The notes beneath the pieces are model-generated. The model did not search any database and was not told the origin of the DNA. It was given only the letters and a program-made list of their open reading frames with translations. A stretch of 64,000 nt of DNA from Corbicula japonica (taxonomy: Eukaryota; Mollusca; Bivalvia; Venerida; Cyrenidae), in assembly GCA_038501625.1 (NCBI GenBank), contig JAZAYU010000350.1, forward strand, positions 434,001-498,000. Direction: 5' to 3'. The position numbers and the translations under genes are program-made. This document shows positions 1 to 10,539 of the stretch, piece by piece. The stretch's first letter is position 1. Each line of letters begins with the position of its first letter.

Positions 1-111
1 TATACCAAGATTATTAAAGTTACCTTTCTAAAGCCTCAAAAAAATAAAAATGTTGTTTAAAAGTATTTGCCTTAACTTCACACACACATACTCCAAACTG
101 GCGGCCTTACA

Positions 112-300
112 ATTAAGATCTCGAAAATAATACTGACTTGCATCCAGGAAAGCAAGGTCTCGCAAATATTCAGAGCTACAGCCATAGAAGGATCTTGAGA
201 AAATATCATTGAGTGAGAGCCCGGAGGGAAACTAGCGAAATATTACAGACTGACAGCCAGATCGGAAAGTCTCGAAAATTGCACACAATGTAAGTCTTAG
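112..300. repeat. Old 36-39 bp imperfect tandem repeat, about five units
   Basis: Five consecutive segments share the order TCTCG-AAAATATT-CAGAC-ACAGCC-AG, for example GTCTCGCAAATATTCAG and TAGCGAAATATTACAG. The units are strongly diverged. Function unknown. Confidence 0.4.
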
Positions 301-339
301 ATTTTATTTTAATCTTTATTTCCATCCATATTTGTTTCT

Positions 340-410
340 CAATCAAACCGAGCCTGCAATAATTTAATATTTGTCGTGTTCGATGGCTTTCAAAGTTTAC
401 TTTTCATCTA
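340..410 (+). mobile_element. Family B, 3' end fragment
   Basis: The segment holds the right half of the family hairpin (CCGAGCCTG), then TTTGTCGTGTTCGATGGC and CTTTTCATCT, as at the end of the full copy near 62180-62258. Confidence 0.6.
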
Positions 411-520
411 TTAGAAGAAAGGTCGTGCAGATATTATAGATTAACAGAATAAGAAGAAAACTTGCGCAAACAAAGTTTGACTACTACTGAAAATTGACAA
501 CAAGCAACGCTACAGTGAAA

Positions 521-615
521 CAGATGAAAAAAGGACATTGAAAGCCACCAACACGACAAATATGAAAATATTGCTGGCTCGGTTTGATTGAGCCTGTCCA
601 TGTGCAATAATTGAA
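521..615 (-). mobile_element. Family B, 3' end fragment, inverted
   Basis: The reverse complement of the family B end, with the hairpin GGCTCGGTTTGATTGAGCC. It faces the fragment at 340-410, so the two ends point at each other across about 110 bases. Confidence 0.6.
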
Positions 616-653
616 AATTTTATCTTTTGGTCGTTCTAAATGGGGAATTCAAG

Positions 654-682
654 ACTAGAGTCAAATCAGCAAGAACACGATG
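654..682 (-). mobile_element. Family A internal fragment
   Basis: A short stretch with AGTCAAATCAGCAAGAACAC, which also occurs in the long family A copies near 48755 and 53085. Confidence 0.5.
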
Positions 683-761
683 AATTTCAATAAATTATGA
701 CTTTAGAAAATTATGTGCTACAGTACAATTATTTAAGTAACAGTCATTGTTTTAGAAAAAA

Positions 762-945
762 TGTGAAATATGCATATCAGGAATCGCCACATTCAGAAAA
801 AACAGCCTCCCCACACAGTCAAGAAGAAGAGAGGGGGAGAGTGCATGGTTAATAAAATGATCAGTTTCAAAAAAGACACCACTAACAATAAACAAAAATG
901 AGAACCCGAGGGGTTACCGCCTTGGAACGGTCAGTGGCAAATCAA
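762..945 (-). mobile_element. Family A retroelement, 3' end copy
   Basis: On the minus strand it ends in GATATGCATATTTCAC, the 3' terminus shared by the family. It is 5'-truncated within the stem-loop region and lies head to head with the long copy that follows. Confidence 0.8.
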
Positions 946-1009
946 AGGAGAGATAGGGTTGTACTTACTTCTTTTTATAGGTTTACACTTACTTCTTCAT
1001 CTGAGAGTG

Positions 1010-2290
1010 ATATTGTTACTGTACACACTTATACAGTTATGAAAGAGACTTTATGTTATCTCTCTCTACCGAACATCAAGATGAGATGATATTATAACAG
1101 CTTTTAACAACACCTCGAGGTACCTTGATGATTAATTTAATATAGATAATAACCATTTTCCATCACTGGTTAATAAGATTTATCCTAAAGAACTAAAAGC
1201 TTAATAAAGCGAACACTTCAGAAAAGCAAGCAAACTTTCTTGATCTAAATTTGTCAATTGAAAATAGTTACGTCATGACTAAAATATATGATAAAATATG
1301 TGATAAAAGAGATGATTTTAATTTTAATATAGTTAATTTTCCGTTTTTAGAAGCGTTGTTTCTCGTGCAACATCTTACGGGGTTTATATCTCACAGCTTG
1401 TTCGCTTTACAAGAGCTTGCAACGATGTGAATGATTTAAATGAACGTAATCTTTGCATTACAGAAAAAAATAGGTTATCGGTATCACAAATTAAGGAAAA
1501 CCTTTTGCAAGTTTTATCGCCGATACCCAGATCTAATTCATAAATACAGGTGCAGTTTAAAATCACTTTTGCAACAAGGTATTTCACAGCCAGTTTTTTT
1601 TATGGAGATTTAATTTATAAACTTAAGAAGATAAAAGGCAATGTTAATTTCTTCCGGTTATTCGTAAAAACCATCTGTAAATTTATAAAGAAAGGTTACC
1701 AATATGATATTTTACAGCGCTCTGTAGGCCTGGTGATTAATCTACAGTTGATCATTATACTTAAGTCTTTGGTTGCACGAAGGTGGCAGGGGTTTAAGAG
1801 TTTCTGAAGGTTTATGGGGAGATCTTTTCTTAAAAGAACCTAGAAGTTCGATTTGTTTCTTTTATCCATGTCATCGTGTTCTTGCTGATTTTGTTCCAGG
1901 AGCTCAGGTAGATCATTGAGTACCCGACTTTTGGCTTTGCAATGCTATTAGCTTCTTATCTTTTATAAGTGTGCTTTTGCATGCAACATTGTTGAGCCGA
2001 TGGGTGGGTCGGAGTTATTTCACCAAGACAACTTGTACTTGTTTTGTGATACGAGAACCTGTTGGGGCAAGTGTGAGGTTGGTGCACCCCAGAACCTGGT
2101 TTAAACCCCCAAGTGGCAAATTGTTTTGCCAATGACCGTTCCAAGGCGGTTACCCCTCTGGTTCTGACTTTCGTTAATTTTGAAACTGATTATTGTAATA
2201 CCATGCTCTCTTTTCCTCTCTACTTTTTGGCTGTTTGGGGAGGCTGTGTCTGCTGGATGTGGCCTTTCCTGATATGTATATTTCAATTTT
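1010..2290 (+). mobile_element. Family A retroelement, longest copy (RT C-terminus plus 3' UTR)
   Basis: The left 0.8 kb is a decayed reverse-transcriptase reading frame. The right 0.48 kb is the 3' UTR common to all copies. The UTR includes TGATGGGTGGGT, AACCTGGTTTAAACCCCC, the stem around 2108-2135 and the terminal GATATGTATATTTCA. The element's sense strand is defined by the RT frame. Confidence 0.85.
1021..1806 (+). pseudogene. Reverse transcriptase C-terminal remnant (family A)
   Basis: Shifting between frames gives one continuous protein trace: S-Y-E-R-D-F-M-L-S-L-S (about 1036-1070), then S-R-Y-L-D-D at 1115-1132 (the Y-x-D-D catalytic site), then V-N-K-I-Y-P-K-E-L, F-L-D-L-N-L, D-K-R-D-D-F-N-F-N-I-V-N-F-P-F-L (1302-1349) and S-Y-G-V-Y-I-S-Q-L-V-R-F (about 1374-1409). 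It ends with a basic tail to the stop at 1805. At least three frameshifts and one internal stop (after Y-L-D-D) make it non-functional. The I-Y-P-K-E-L, D-K-R-D-D-F and Y-G-V-Y-I-S-Q-L-V-R motifs occur in a type of retroelement RT common in marine invertebrates; I do not assign a clade. Confidence 0.85.
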
Positions 2291-3469
2291 TTTTCAATTA
2301 AGTATTTTTTAATTTTATTCATTTATTTTTTTTGAATTAAAATAATATAGTTATAAATATTAATAATGATTATTCGATCTGTGACAAAATTTTAATTATC
2401 TTCCTATGCCACACGACGTTATTTTCAATGACCAAGATCGAAATAAGAGATGTCCAATCTCTGTTTTGTGTTATCCCTAATATTTAATGTTGGTTGAGCT
2501 GGTTTACTTGAATGCATTATTTAAATTATACATGTTTCATCTTATCTCGAGCACATGTCTGTTTTGTGTTTTAATGTTGCTCAATATCATGTATGCTTTC
2601 ATTTTATATTGAGGAAAATCTGAGAATTTCATCATAACATATTAACATTTGTATTGACACCAGTTGAAAAGGTTTCTCATAATGTAATAATAGTGCGACA
2701 GATGCACTATACTAATAGTAAAACTGATAAGCTTGATAGTAATAATGCCTATAGACTGACTTCTTATCAGAGAGTGATATTGTTAATTCAACACTTTACA
2801 ATTGCAAATTACACAATTTAAAATCAATGTTGCGCCGAAACATGATATCAGTATATGATTCTACTGGTTTCCTTAAATGCATTAAACACCATATAATACA
2901 TGAAAGATGTTTGGCTAACACCAGCTCTGTACAACTATTTTATCATCCGTTTTGACATCTTTACATTTGTCTTACAGACATAAAACAAATATTGTTTGGT
3001 ATTGCAAAGAAGTTTTTGAAACCACTAGCACGTATTAAAAAGTGTACTGACAATCAGGTGGCGTTTTAAAGCATTTTATATAAAATAATGTACTGACGTT
3101 CTCTTTGTTAACATATAAATAAAATAACGTTCAGGTGTTCTCTTTGTCTTCTTAAGTTGTGTCTTCTGGTTGTTGCAATTCTTAATATGTTCGAGTATGT
3201 TTCGCTTGTTTATGATTTTTCCACACTGTACACTGCACTTCCTTTTAATTTTATTAGAGACAGACAGACGAGTCTCCTTGAAAAAAGAAAACGTTTGAAA
3301 GAGAAAAACAACTTTATTGCTTGTAATAAATATAGAGCTTTCTGACAAGTGGTTCTTTGAAAATATACTTTATGGACTTGTCAAGACCCGATCAAGTCGC
3401 TATCGTTCTTACTGAATAATATTTATGTTTTATTTATACAGAACTAATAGGCATATAATTGTGCATCCT

Positions 3470-3815
3470 GTTGTGCATCTTTGTTTTAATACCGTCATTA
3501 TAGTGATCTATGTTGTCTTTTTCATCGAACATTAAGGTGATATTATAACAACCTTAACAACACCTCGAGGTATCTTGACGATGTGTTAAAGATTGATAAT
3601 GACTGCACTACCTGTCTTAAACACAATATGTCTTAATATTGTTTTGACACTAACCGTTCTTCGGGTTCTTATTTTTGTTAATTGTTTGTGGTGTCTTTTT
3701 TCGAAATTGATAAACTTATAAACCAATGCTCTCTTTCCCTCTGCTTTTTAGCTGTATTGAGAGGCTGTTTTTTTTGGCCATTCCTGATAGGGATATCTTA
3801 CTTTTGCTACGCTAA
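3470..3815 (+). mobile_element. Family A copy with internal deletion
   Basis: It begins with RT sequence including S-R-Y-L-D-D (about 3570-3590) followed by V-L-K-I-D-N. It then jumps at about 3640 to the 3' UTR (ACTAACCGTTC, GGTGTCTTTTTTCG, GGCCATTCCTGATA). The C-terminal third of the RT is missing. About 1.1 kb of the long copy is absent. Confidence 0.65.
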
Positions 3816-3950
3816 GGTGATGCGTGTTCCCACCCATTTATTGATTACAGATATAGATATTGCTATTTTTTTTCGGCGTTAGCTGTCTAAGCTCACTTTT
3901 GACCTAGTTTTTCGACCAATGAAATGTTGTAAATAATACTCGTATTCTCT

Positions 3951-4092
3951 TATTATGCAGAGGGAAAATGAAATACACTATTTCGATTGGTATCTATTTA
4001 CACCAGAGAGGCATCTAGCAGGGTGGAGAGGTATCTTGTGGGATTTTTATTATTATGCAGCGGAAAAATCAAATAGATTATTTCGATTGGCT
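3951..4092 (+). repeat. Imperfect direct repeat, 100-bp period
   Basis: TATTATGCAGAGGGAAAAT...CACTATTTCGATTGG recurs 100 bases later as TATTATGCAGCGGAAAAAT...GATTATTTCGATTGG. Two units only. Confidence 0.5.
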
Positions 4093-4324
4093 GTTAGTGG
4101 GTGTTGTATTGGAGAAAAAACATATTTACGATTTAAATAACCAGTTAAGTCAATATTGATGGCTTAAATACAATTTTATATGGAATATTCTTGGGTGTCA
4201 GGTAAACACTTGCATACAAGTTTACACAGTGTAAAACGAAAGAGAAGTGTAGATATTTCTAGTTCTTACTGGTTCCTTTCTAGTTCCTTTGATACTGAAT
4301 GTTAATTTCAAGTACAAAAAACAA

Positions 4325-4397
4325 GTTCATTGTAGTGTAGTGGATGACACTCTCGCCTCTCAAGCGGGGGCCCCGGGTTCAATACTCGGGACGGACA
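4325..4397 (+). tRNA. tRNA-Glu(CTC)-like gene or tRNA pseudogene
   Basis: A 73-base cloverleaf can be drawn. The acceptor stem has one A-C mismatch and two G-U pairs. The anticodon arm (4352-4368) is perfectly paired with loop CTCTCAA (anticodon CTC). The variable loop is four bases, and the T arm CCGGG-TTCAATA-CTCGG is intact. The D arm is short of one base at position 26. It is followed by C and seven Ts, a Pol III terminator. The mismatches make a decayed tRNA or SINE head as likely as a working gene. Confidence 0.4.
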
Positions 4398-5021
4398 CTT
4401 TTTTTAAAGTTAATTTATGTAAAAGTTGGTAGTTGTATTTGTATTTGTTTTTATTAAATTTCAAGGACATTTATTCATCTTGAGTTCTAACTCTACAAGA
4501 GGTATTTTATTGAAACTGAATAAATGTAGATCAAGACTTAATGTAAGACATTGCTTCTTTAATCGACTTGTTATCACTGTATGATATTGTTGCAACAGCT
4601 TGAACATTTTTTTTTGAAAGACACTTTCAATGAATTTATGAGTTGTCATGATTCGGTCGCTTAATCTCTAGGTCATACTAAGAAGGCAAGGAGGGTTCGT
4701 CAACAGCTATAACAAGTAAAATAAAATAACTAAACTCTGTCTGCTTCGCCTCTCTGTATTTCTTTCTTTCTTATATACGTGTATATATAAATATTTTCCA
4801 TCAACGCCGTTTATCTTTTTTAAAGATATTTCTTGTTAAATCTATGAACACCGTAGTTAAACTATACTACTCAATGTTTGCTAAGCACAAAGTTAGCACA
4901 CATCATTGTAAATATACATTATATATATTTACGTTAGAAATGATTTAGAGATGTATTGAGAAAGCCCACAATTACACAACACCTTGAATGACCGCCGTGC
5001 AAACGAACTAACCCTGTATTT

Positions 5022-5099
5022 TCATTCTTTTCTACTTTTTGGCTGCTTGAAGAGCCTTTTTCTGATTGAGGCAATTCCTGACATGCATATTTCATTTTT
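5022..5099 (+). mobile_element. Family A, short 3' end
   Basis: TACTTTTTGGCTGCTTGA to GACATGCATATTTCATTTTT, the last 75 bases of the element only. Confidence 0.7.
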
Positions 5100-5132
5100 A
5101 AAAGGTGCATTCATGTACCCGAAACGGTTAGG

Positions 5133-5432
5133 GTAAGCTGATGGGTGAGTTAGAGTTATTTCACCAAGACAAATTGTACTTGTTTGTTGATATGAGAATC
5201 TGTTGGGGAAAGTGTGAGGTTGGTGCCCCTAGAACTTGGTTTAAATCCCCAGTGGCAATTTGTTTTGTCACTGACTGTTCCAAGGCGGTAACCCCAAGTG
5301 TTCTTTATGTCGTTAATTGCTTGTGTGCTTGAATTGACATACTTATAGCAACATGCTCTCTTTTCCTCTCTTTTTTTCGCTGCGTGGGGAGGCAGTGTTT
5401 TGTGGCGATTCCTGATATGCATATTTCATACT
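5133..5432 (+). mobile_element. Family A, 0.3-kb 3' UTR copy
   Basis: It runs from AAGCTGATGGGTGAGTTAGA through the stem region (CAGTGGCAATTTGTTTTGTC) to GATATGCATATTTCATAC. It sits 33 bases after another family A tail in the same orientation. Confidence 0.8.
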
Positions 5433-6813
5433 TTTTTCACTTGAACGACTGAATGATCGTTACTAAATTATGACACATGTGACGGTTAGAAGACATTAAT
5501 TGGATACAGACATCCATAGATGTTTTTGGAAAATTAGATTTTTTTTACAATTATAAACAGACTAATCTTAAACATATTCAATTCAAATTTTAAATTAATT
5601 CTGAAAACACATTGCAATTGTTAAAGCATTTGTCAACGATGGTTAATGAATCACTAATCAGGTACATAAGAAATAAAACTAAATGGCATATCGCAAAAGA
5701 TATATCCAAAAATATTCTTGGTGCCTATGTGACTAACAACTTTAGTAAAATTGAAAAATTGAATAGCTTTATCTGGTGGGCGTTTTATACTTTATAAAAG
5801 TTCTGGGAAAAGCTTGAACAAAAATCTGTGCCATGACGCCCTTACACATTTAATTCCAGAAGCTCTGGTTTCTGAAGGGTCATCAAGTACCTTCATTCAG
5901 TAAGTCCTGAATTATCTAAGATTTTCTTACGTGTTGCAGATAAATTGTAAACACTTTTATTATGGTTCAATATAATTTTTCCTGTAATACCAGATTTCCC
6001 GTAATTTGACATAATAAATCAAATTTATTAAAGCTTGTTGTCGCTAAGCTCTTTAATAATATCATTATTTATTGCTGTTGTACGTACCAATCCAATTAGT
6101 ATAAGCATTTTATATATGAATTAAAATTTCCTGTTTAGAGAAAATACTTAATTTAAATTACTTACACAGGTGAGTCTAAGGTATTATTTACTTGGTAAAA
6201 TGTAAGGAAAATTACATTCACTGAGTTCTAAAACCAATGTCATGCAGTGCATATGTTACTAGTTTCGTTAAACTTATTAAAAATTGCCCATGCCTAATTC
6301 GTTTTGTCTACTTATAGAAAACATACGAGAGATCATGGAGACGCTTTTTAAAATGTTCAGTCATTTACGATCAAAAGATTCTTTCTATATCAGTATTATT
6401 ACAAACCATATGAATTAAAGATGTCATCTCAGTTATAGATTTTACTAAGGTTAAATTTGGCAAGAAGCTAAATGACGATTTTAAGGAGCCACTGAAGGGA
6501 GTCGATACCTGTTGTATAAATGAATGGAACAGTTAGACAAAGCCAGTTCAACAGTTCATATGTTTTAAATTTTAAAACGAAAATTATGCCAAATATAGAA
6601 ATATTATGCTATCATTTTATGCTTTCATGAAAGAACTTGTAGACTTAACATGTTGACAAAAATCGTATAACGAGTTAACAGAACACAATGATCGTGATTT
6701 CCTAAATTCCTGTAATTTAAGGATGCCAAATAATATAAGAACGGCCAGTTTGAATATTTTATGAGTTATAACCATAATATTTCTTACTGGTTTGGTATAT
6801 ATAAAATGTTTAT

Positions 6814-6913
<100 letters not shown>

Positions 6914-7499
6914 AACAACACTTAAGAGATTATAAAGCTGTATGATTCGTTAATATCATATTATCAAATTGTTACTTTACAAATAGTGAGTTCTTGAAAA
7001 GCAAAGCGTGTAATTGTTTAGAATAATACATTCAAATCTTACGACAAATCGTTTTGCAATTTTCTATGGAAACGCATAGGGTCCCCCTGTTAATTTAGAT
7101 AGAGAGATATTTTTCACTTGAATAGCCAAAAATATCTTTGTATCACGTGAAATAGTTGTGCAGACAGAACTGATATTTTTCCTGATATTCGAGAAATGAT
7201 TTAAACCATACTTATATTTCTGCGAAAGATGAATTTTTTATCATGTAAAACGTGAACATTTTAATAACATTAATTATTATTGGAAAGTAGGTTATTTTGT
7301 TTCACCATGTTTCCTTACAAAGGGTTAAGAGTAAAGTCATGCCAAAGTGTTTTACCGTTTTTTCTTTGGTTTGTAACAAATTTTAATGGTACTAGTATTA
7401 ACAATGTCAAAGTAAATGCTCAGTTACAATTCATAGTGTTTTTGTTTGTTTTTAATGAGCAAACCAAATGCTTTTTCTGAGAAGAACAACTGAGGGCTG

Positions 7500-7770
7500 A
7501 ATATATCTGCTTCTGTCTCGTGGTCAACGTTATGTTGACTGTTCATCACTTGCCCCCATCAGTGCTGAAAGTTCCAGTATAACTGGAACCTTAAACTTCC
7601 ATGTGTATGTAATAATTATTGCTATGGAATCCTCGTGGGGGATCTTCATAAGACTCCCACACCAATACCTGTGTTAACTTATAGTGATCGAAAGGTTGGG
7701 TGTACTGTGCGTATTTCAGAATGCACAGGCTCCCCCAGTTGCTCTAGTCTCGAGGGGTCATAATTGACAA
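7500..7770. other. GC-richer unassigned patch with a 9-bp inverted repeat
   Basis: The patch is less AT-rich than its surroundings. It holds GTTCCAGTATAACTGGAAC (7569-7587), a perfect 9-bp arm hairpin, and several CCCCC/GGGGG blocks (CGTGGGGGATC, GGCTCCCCCAG). It may be an old SINE or structured RNA; I cannot name it. Confidence 0.3.
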
Positions 7771-7814
7771 CTCTATTACCTTTTCATATTTTGTGAGCTT
7801 TAGAATTCACCATT

Positions 7815-8075
7815 GACGAGCTGATATGTTGGTGGATTTAATTTATTAAGACAACTTGTACTTGTTCGCACGAGAAAATAAGGTTGGTCAGACTAAAACC
7901 TGGCTAAACCACGAAAGCGGGGTAACCCCAGGTGCTGATTTTCCTTCTTTGTGGTGACCTGTCTGAAATTGATTATAATGCATGTAAACCTATGCTAGTT
8001 CCTATATTTTTTACTCTGTGGGAAGGCTATGTATTCTGAATTGAGGATTTGGGGTATTCTCCATGCTTTTTAATT
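7815..8075 (+). mobile_element. Family A, decayed 3' UTR copy
   Basis: It retains GAGCTGATATGTTGGTGGAT, AAGACAACTTGTACTTG, GGGGTAACCCC and TGGGAAGGCTATGTATTCTG in the family order, with many substitutions. Confidence 0.6.
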
Positions 8076-8079
8076 CTCT

Positions 8080-10105
8080 ATTGGCTGTCCAGCAAACCTT
8101 CAACATAATAATGCTAGCAGCCATTTCACCACTTTCAGAGAGCATGTTCATGATAATGTTATATTGAAAGAAATTTGGCGCGAAAAATATTGCTTAAAAT
8201 ACAAAATAACGCCAAACATATCCATGTTCTCTTGTTAAATATATGTCATTAACCAATACAGTATTGCAGATAAACGGTAAAAATATCTCGGAACTGTTTA
8301 AAAATAAGAAATTTTGACGTTAAAATAATTTTTCGCGATCTAAATTACCAGGGGTGACCCTATGCGTTTCCATAGGGGACCCTATGCTTTTCATAGATAC
8401 CTTAATTTCAAAAGTTAAGCTGTTTTTATTCGTGCATATAATTTATATTGTTACAAGCTGTAGAAAAGCACACACGTTGTAACATCTTGTAATTGGAACA
8501 ACAGCACAATTTACAATAGAAACTTTAAAATGATATCAAATCGTCTTTTTGTTATAAATATTAATGTATACGAAAGTAACGAAACCATATTAATAGAAGG
8601 ATTTTGATCAAGAAAATACAATATGCTTGTCCGTGTTATTTACCATATTTTAATGAAAAATATTAAGAAAAAGACTCTCACTGATAAGACACCTTAACAA
8701 TGAATGAAAAAAAAACAGAATTGGATATTTTTTAATTTGGAACAAACAATCCATAAAATGGGTAGATGAATACATTTAGCTTTTTGTATTAGCACGTCAC
8801 ATTAATGTAAGTAAAGAATCTCATGTCCAAGTCGTCGTCGAGAAAAAGTTTTATTCGTTACACTTAGTCTATGCTCAATGCGTTTTATTTTCATAGTAAT
8901 AAATGAAAATATTAACAGTGGCCGACAATATGTTTTTAGTTTAAATATGGATATTATAGTTAGAATATGTTTTGTTAATTTTAAGCAACAAAATATAACA
9001 TTGTTAATATATTTCTCCCTTAAGTGAATGATTAGGTCAAAATACGTCAAAAAGATGTTGCTACTATTTGCGTATTTATATTTGAAGAAGTGAAGCGATA
9101 TTTGATGTAAGACCGAATATAGGTTTTGTTATAGAGATCTCCGTGTATAAGCGTTTTCTGGAAAAGGATAAACAATGATTCCTTATTTGTGATAGTTAAT
9201 TGTTTTTAGTATGATGCTTGTTTTTGTTATATATTTATGTTTCCCCTCCAAGTTAAGGTAGATTTACAACTCCAGAGTATAGTTCATCTGAACGTTTGTG
9301 TTCATGTTATTCGTTATTTTTTAATCTGAATGCCTTTTCGCATTTTCCTGTCATTGACATGTCTGGTGTTTAAATCTCTCGTTGAAAGAAATTATTTTTC
9401 TGTTCAAGTCCCGTCTCGTGATCAGACAAAATGTTGACTGAGGACCATAATCCATTTATCAACAGAAAATTATCAATCGAAACAACTACACTAATGGTTC
9501 AATAATCCTCGTCATACATACCATCTGGTTGGACGTTCGCTTGTGTTTTTGCTGCGCTAGGTGGCATGAGTAGTAATCATTCAAATTTTCATCAGTGCTC
9601 ATAACCGAGCCTGCGATATTTTTTGTCTTGCTTTAGTCAGTGATGTTATCATTGCTTTCTAGCTTTACTGTTTATTTATTGAATAAATATGATAGGATTC
9701 GATTTCTATTCTTCCAGAGTCTGCTGTAACTGTCCCGGCTGTTGATTGTATCGTTTGGTGGCATTTAAAAATACGGTTCCCCAGACTGTGTTTCATTAAC
9801 CAAAACAAATAACGATGCAGTTAACTTGGACTGGATTATTGGTATAAACTGTCGAAACTGTCCATTTCTTACAGACAAAGTGAAGCAAGGCGCCTAATGT
9901 TAAAAACATGAACTGCATCACGGCGTAAGCAAAAATGTCTAGAAAAATAACAAGTAACATAATATTGCAGGCATATCTATTTTCATTTTAGCAACAAACA
10001 AGATTCAAAAATGTTACACAAGTAAACAGTTGATATGCTTATCAGGAAAGGCTGCATACAAACATCAAAGTGAGGTCCCACAAAGGCATTTCTTATTTAA
10101 TTCAA
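8080..10105. other. Unassigned AT-rich sequence
   Basis: No gene is supported. Short open frames have no splice context. A weak family B end (AACCGAGCCTGCGATATTTT) is visible at about 9602-9630. Confidence 0.5.
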
Positions 10106-10110
10106 AAAAA

Positions 10111-10335
10111 GTAAAAATATGCATATCAAGAATTGCCACACCCGGAAAACACATCCCCCCACGCACAAGCTCTCTTTTCCTCTCTTCTTTTTGGCTGGCA
10201 AAAATGTAGAGAGGAAAAGAAAGCTTGTGTTTATATAATATTCAGTTTCAAACAAGTCACCGCAAACATTAAACGAAAAACGAATCCGAGAGGATACCGC
10301 GTTGGGACGGTCTTTTGCAGAACAATTGCCACCTT
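10111..10335 (-). mobile_element. Family A 3' end, part of a 5'-inverted insertion
   Basis: The minus strand ends GGCAATTCTTGATATGCATA. It is joined within about 30 bases to an RT fragment of the same family in the opposite orientation. Confidence 0.75.
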
Positions 10336-10359
10336 AAAGCAAATTCTAGTATGTACGAA

Positions 10360-10530
10360 CATTACACTCATAAAAGAGATGATTTTGATTTTAACATTAT
10401 AGAATTTTCATTTTTCTAAGTCGATGCCCCACGTGCAAAATCCTATGGGGTTTACATTTCACAGCTCGTTCGCTTGCCTAGAGTCGAGAACCATGTCCAA
10501 GACTTCGATAACGTTATCTTTTTGTAACGG
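10360..10530 (+). pseudogene. Reverse transcriptase fragment (family A)
   Basis: Reads K-R-D-D-F-D-F-N-I-I-E-F-S-F-F, a stop, then D-A-P-R-A-K-S-Y-G-V-Y-I-S-Q-L-V-R (10425-10475) and L-P-R-V-E-N-H-V-Q-D-F-D-N. This is the same block as at 1302-1440 and is better preserved around Y-G-V-Y-I-S-Q. No 3' UTR follows it. Confidence 0.8.
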
Positions 10531-10539
10531 AAATACTTA

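Larger units (their letters stand above)
4870..6500 (+). repeat. Old dispersed duplication, copy 1 (blocks shared with 12.1-14.2 kb)
   Basis: Four blocks match the later region: TTTGCTAAGCACAAAG... (4877-5015), AATCACTAATCAGG...AATATTCTTGGTGC (5643-5723), ATTTCCCGTAATTTGAC... (5993-6090) and AGTTATAGATTTTACT... (6432-6502). Block order differs between the two regions, and family A copies interrupt this one. Confidence 0.5.
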
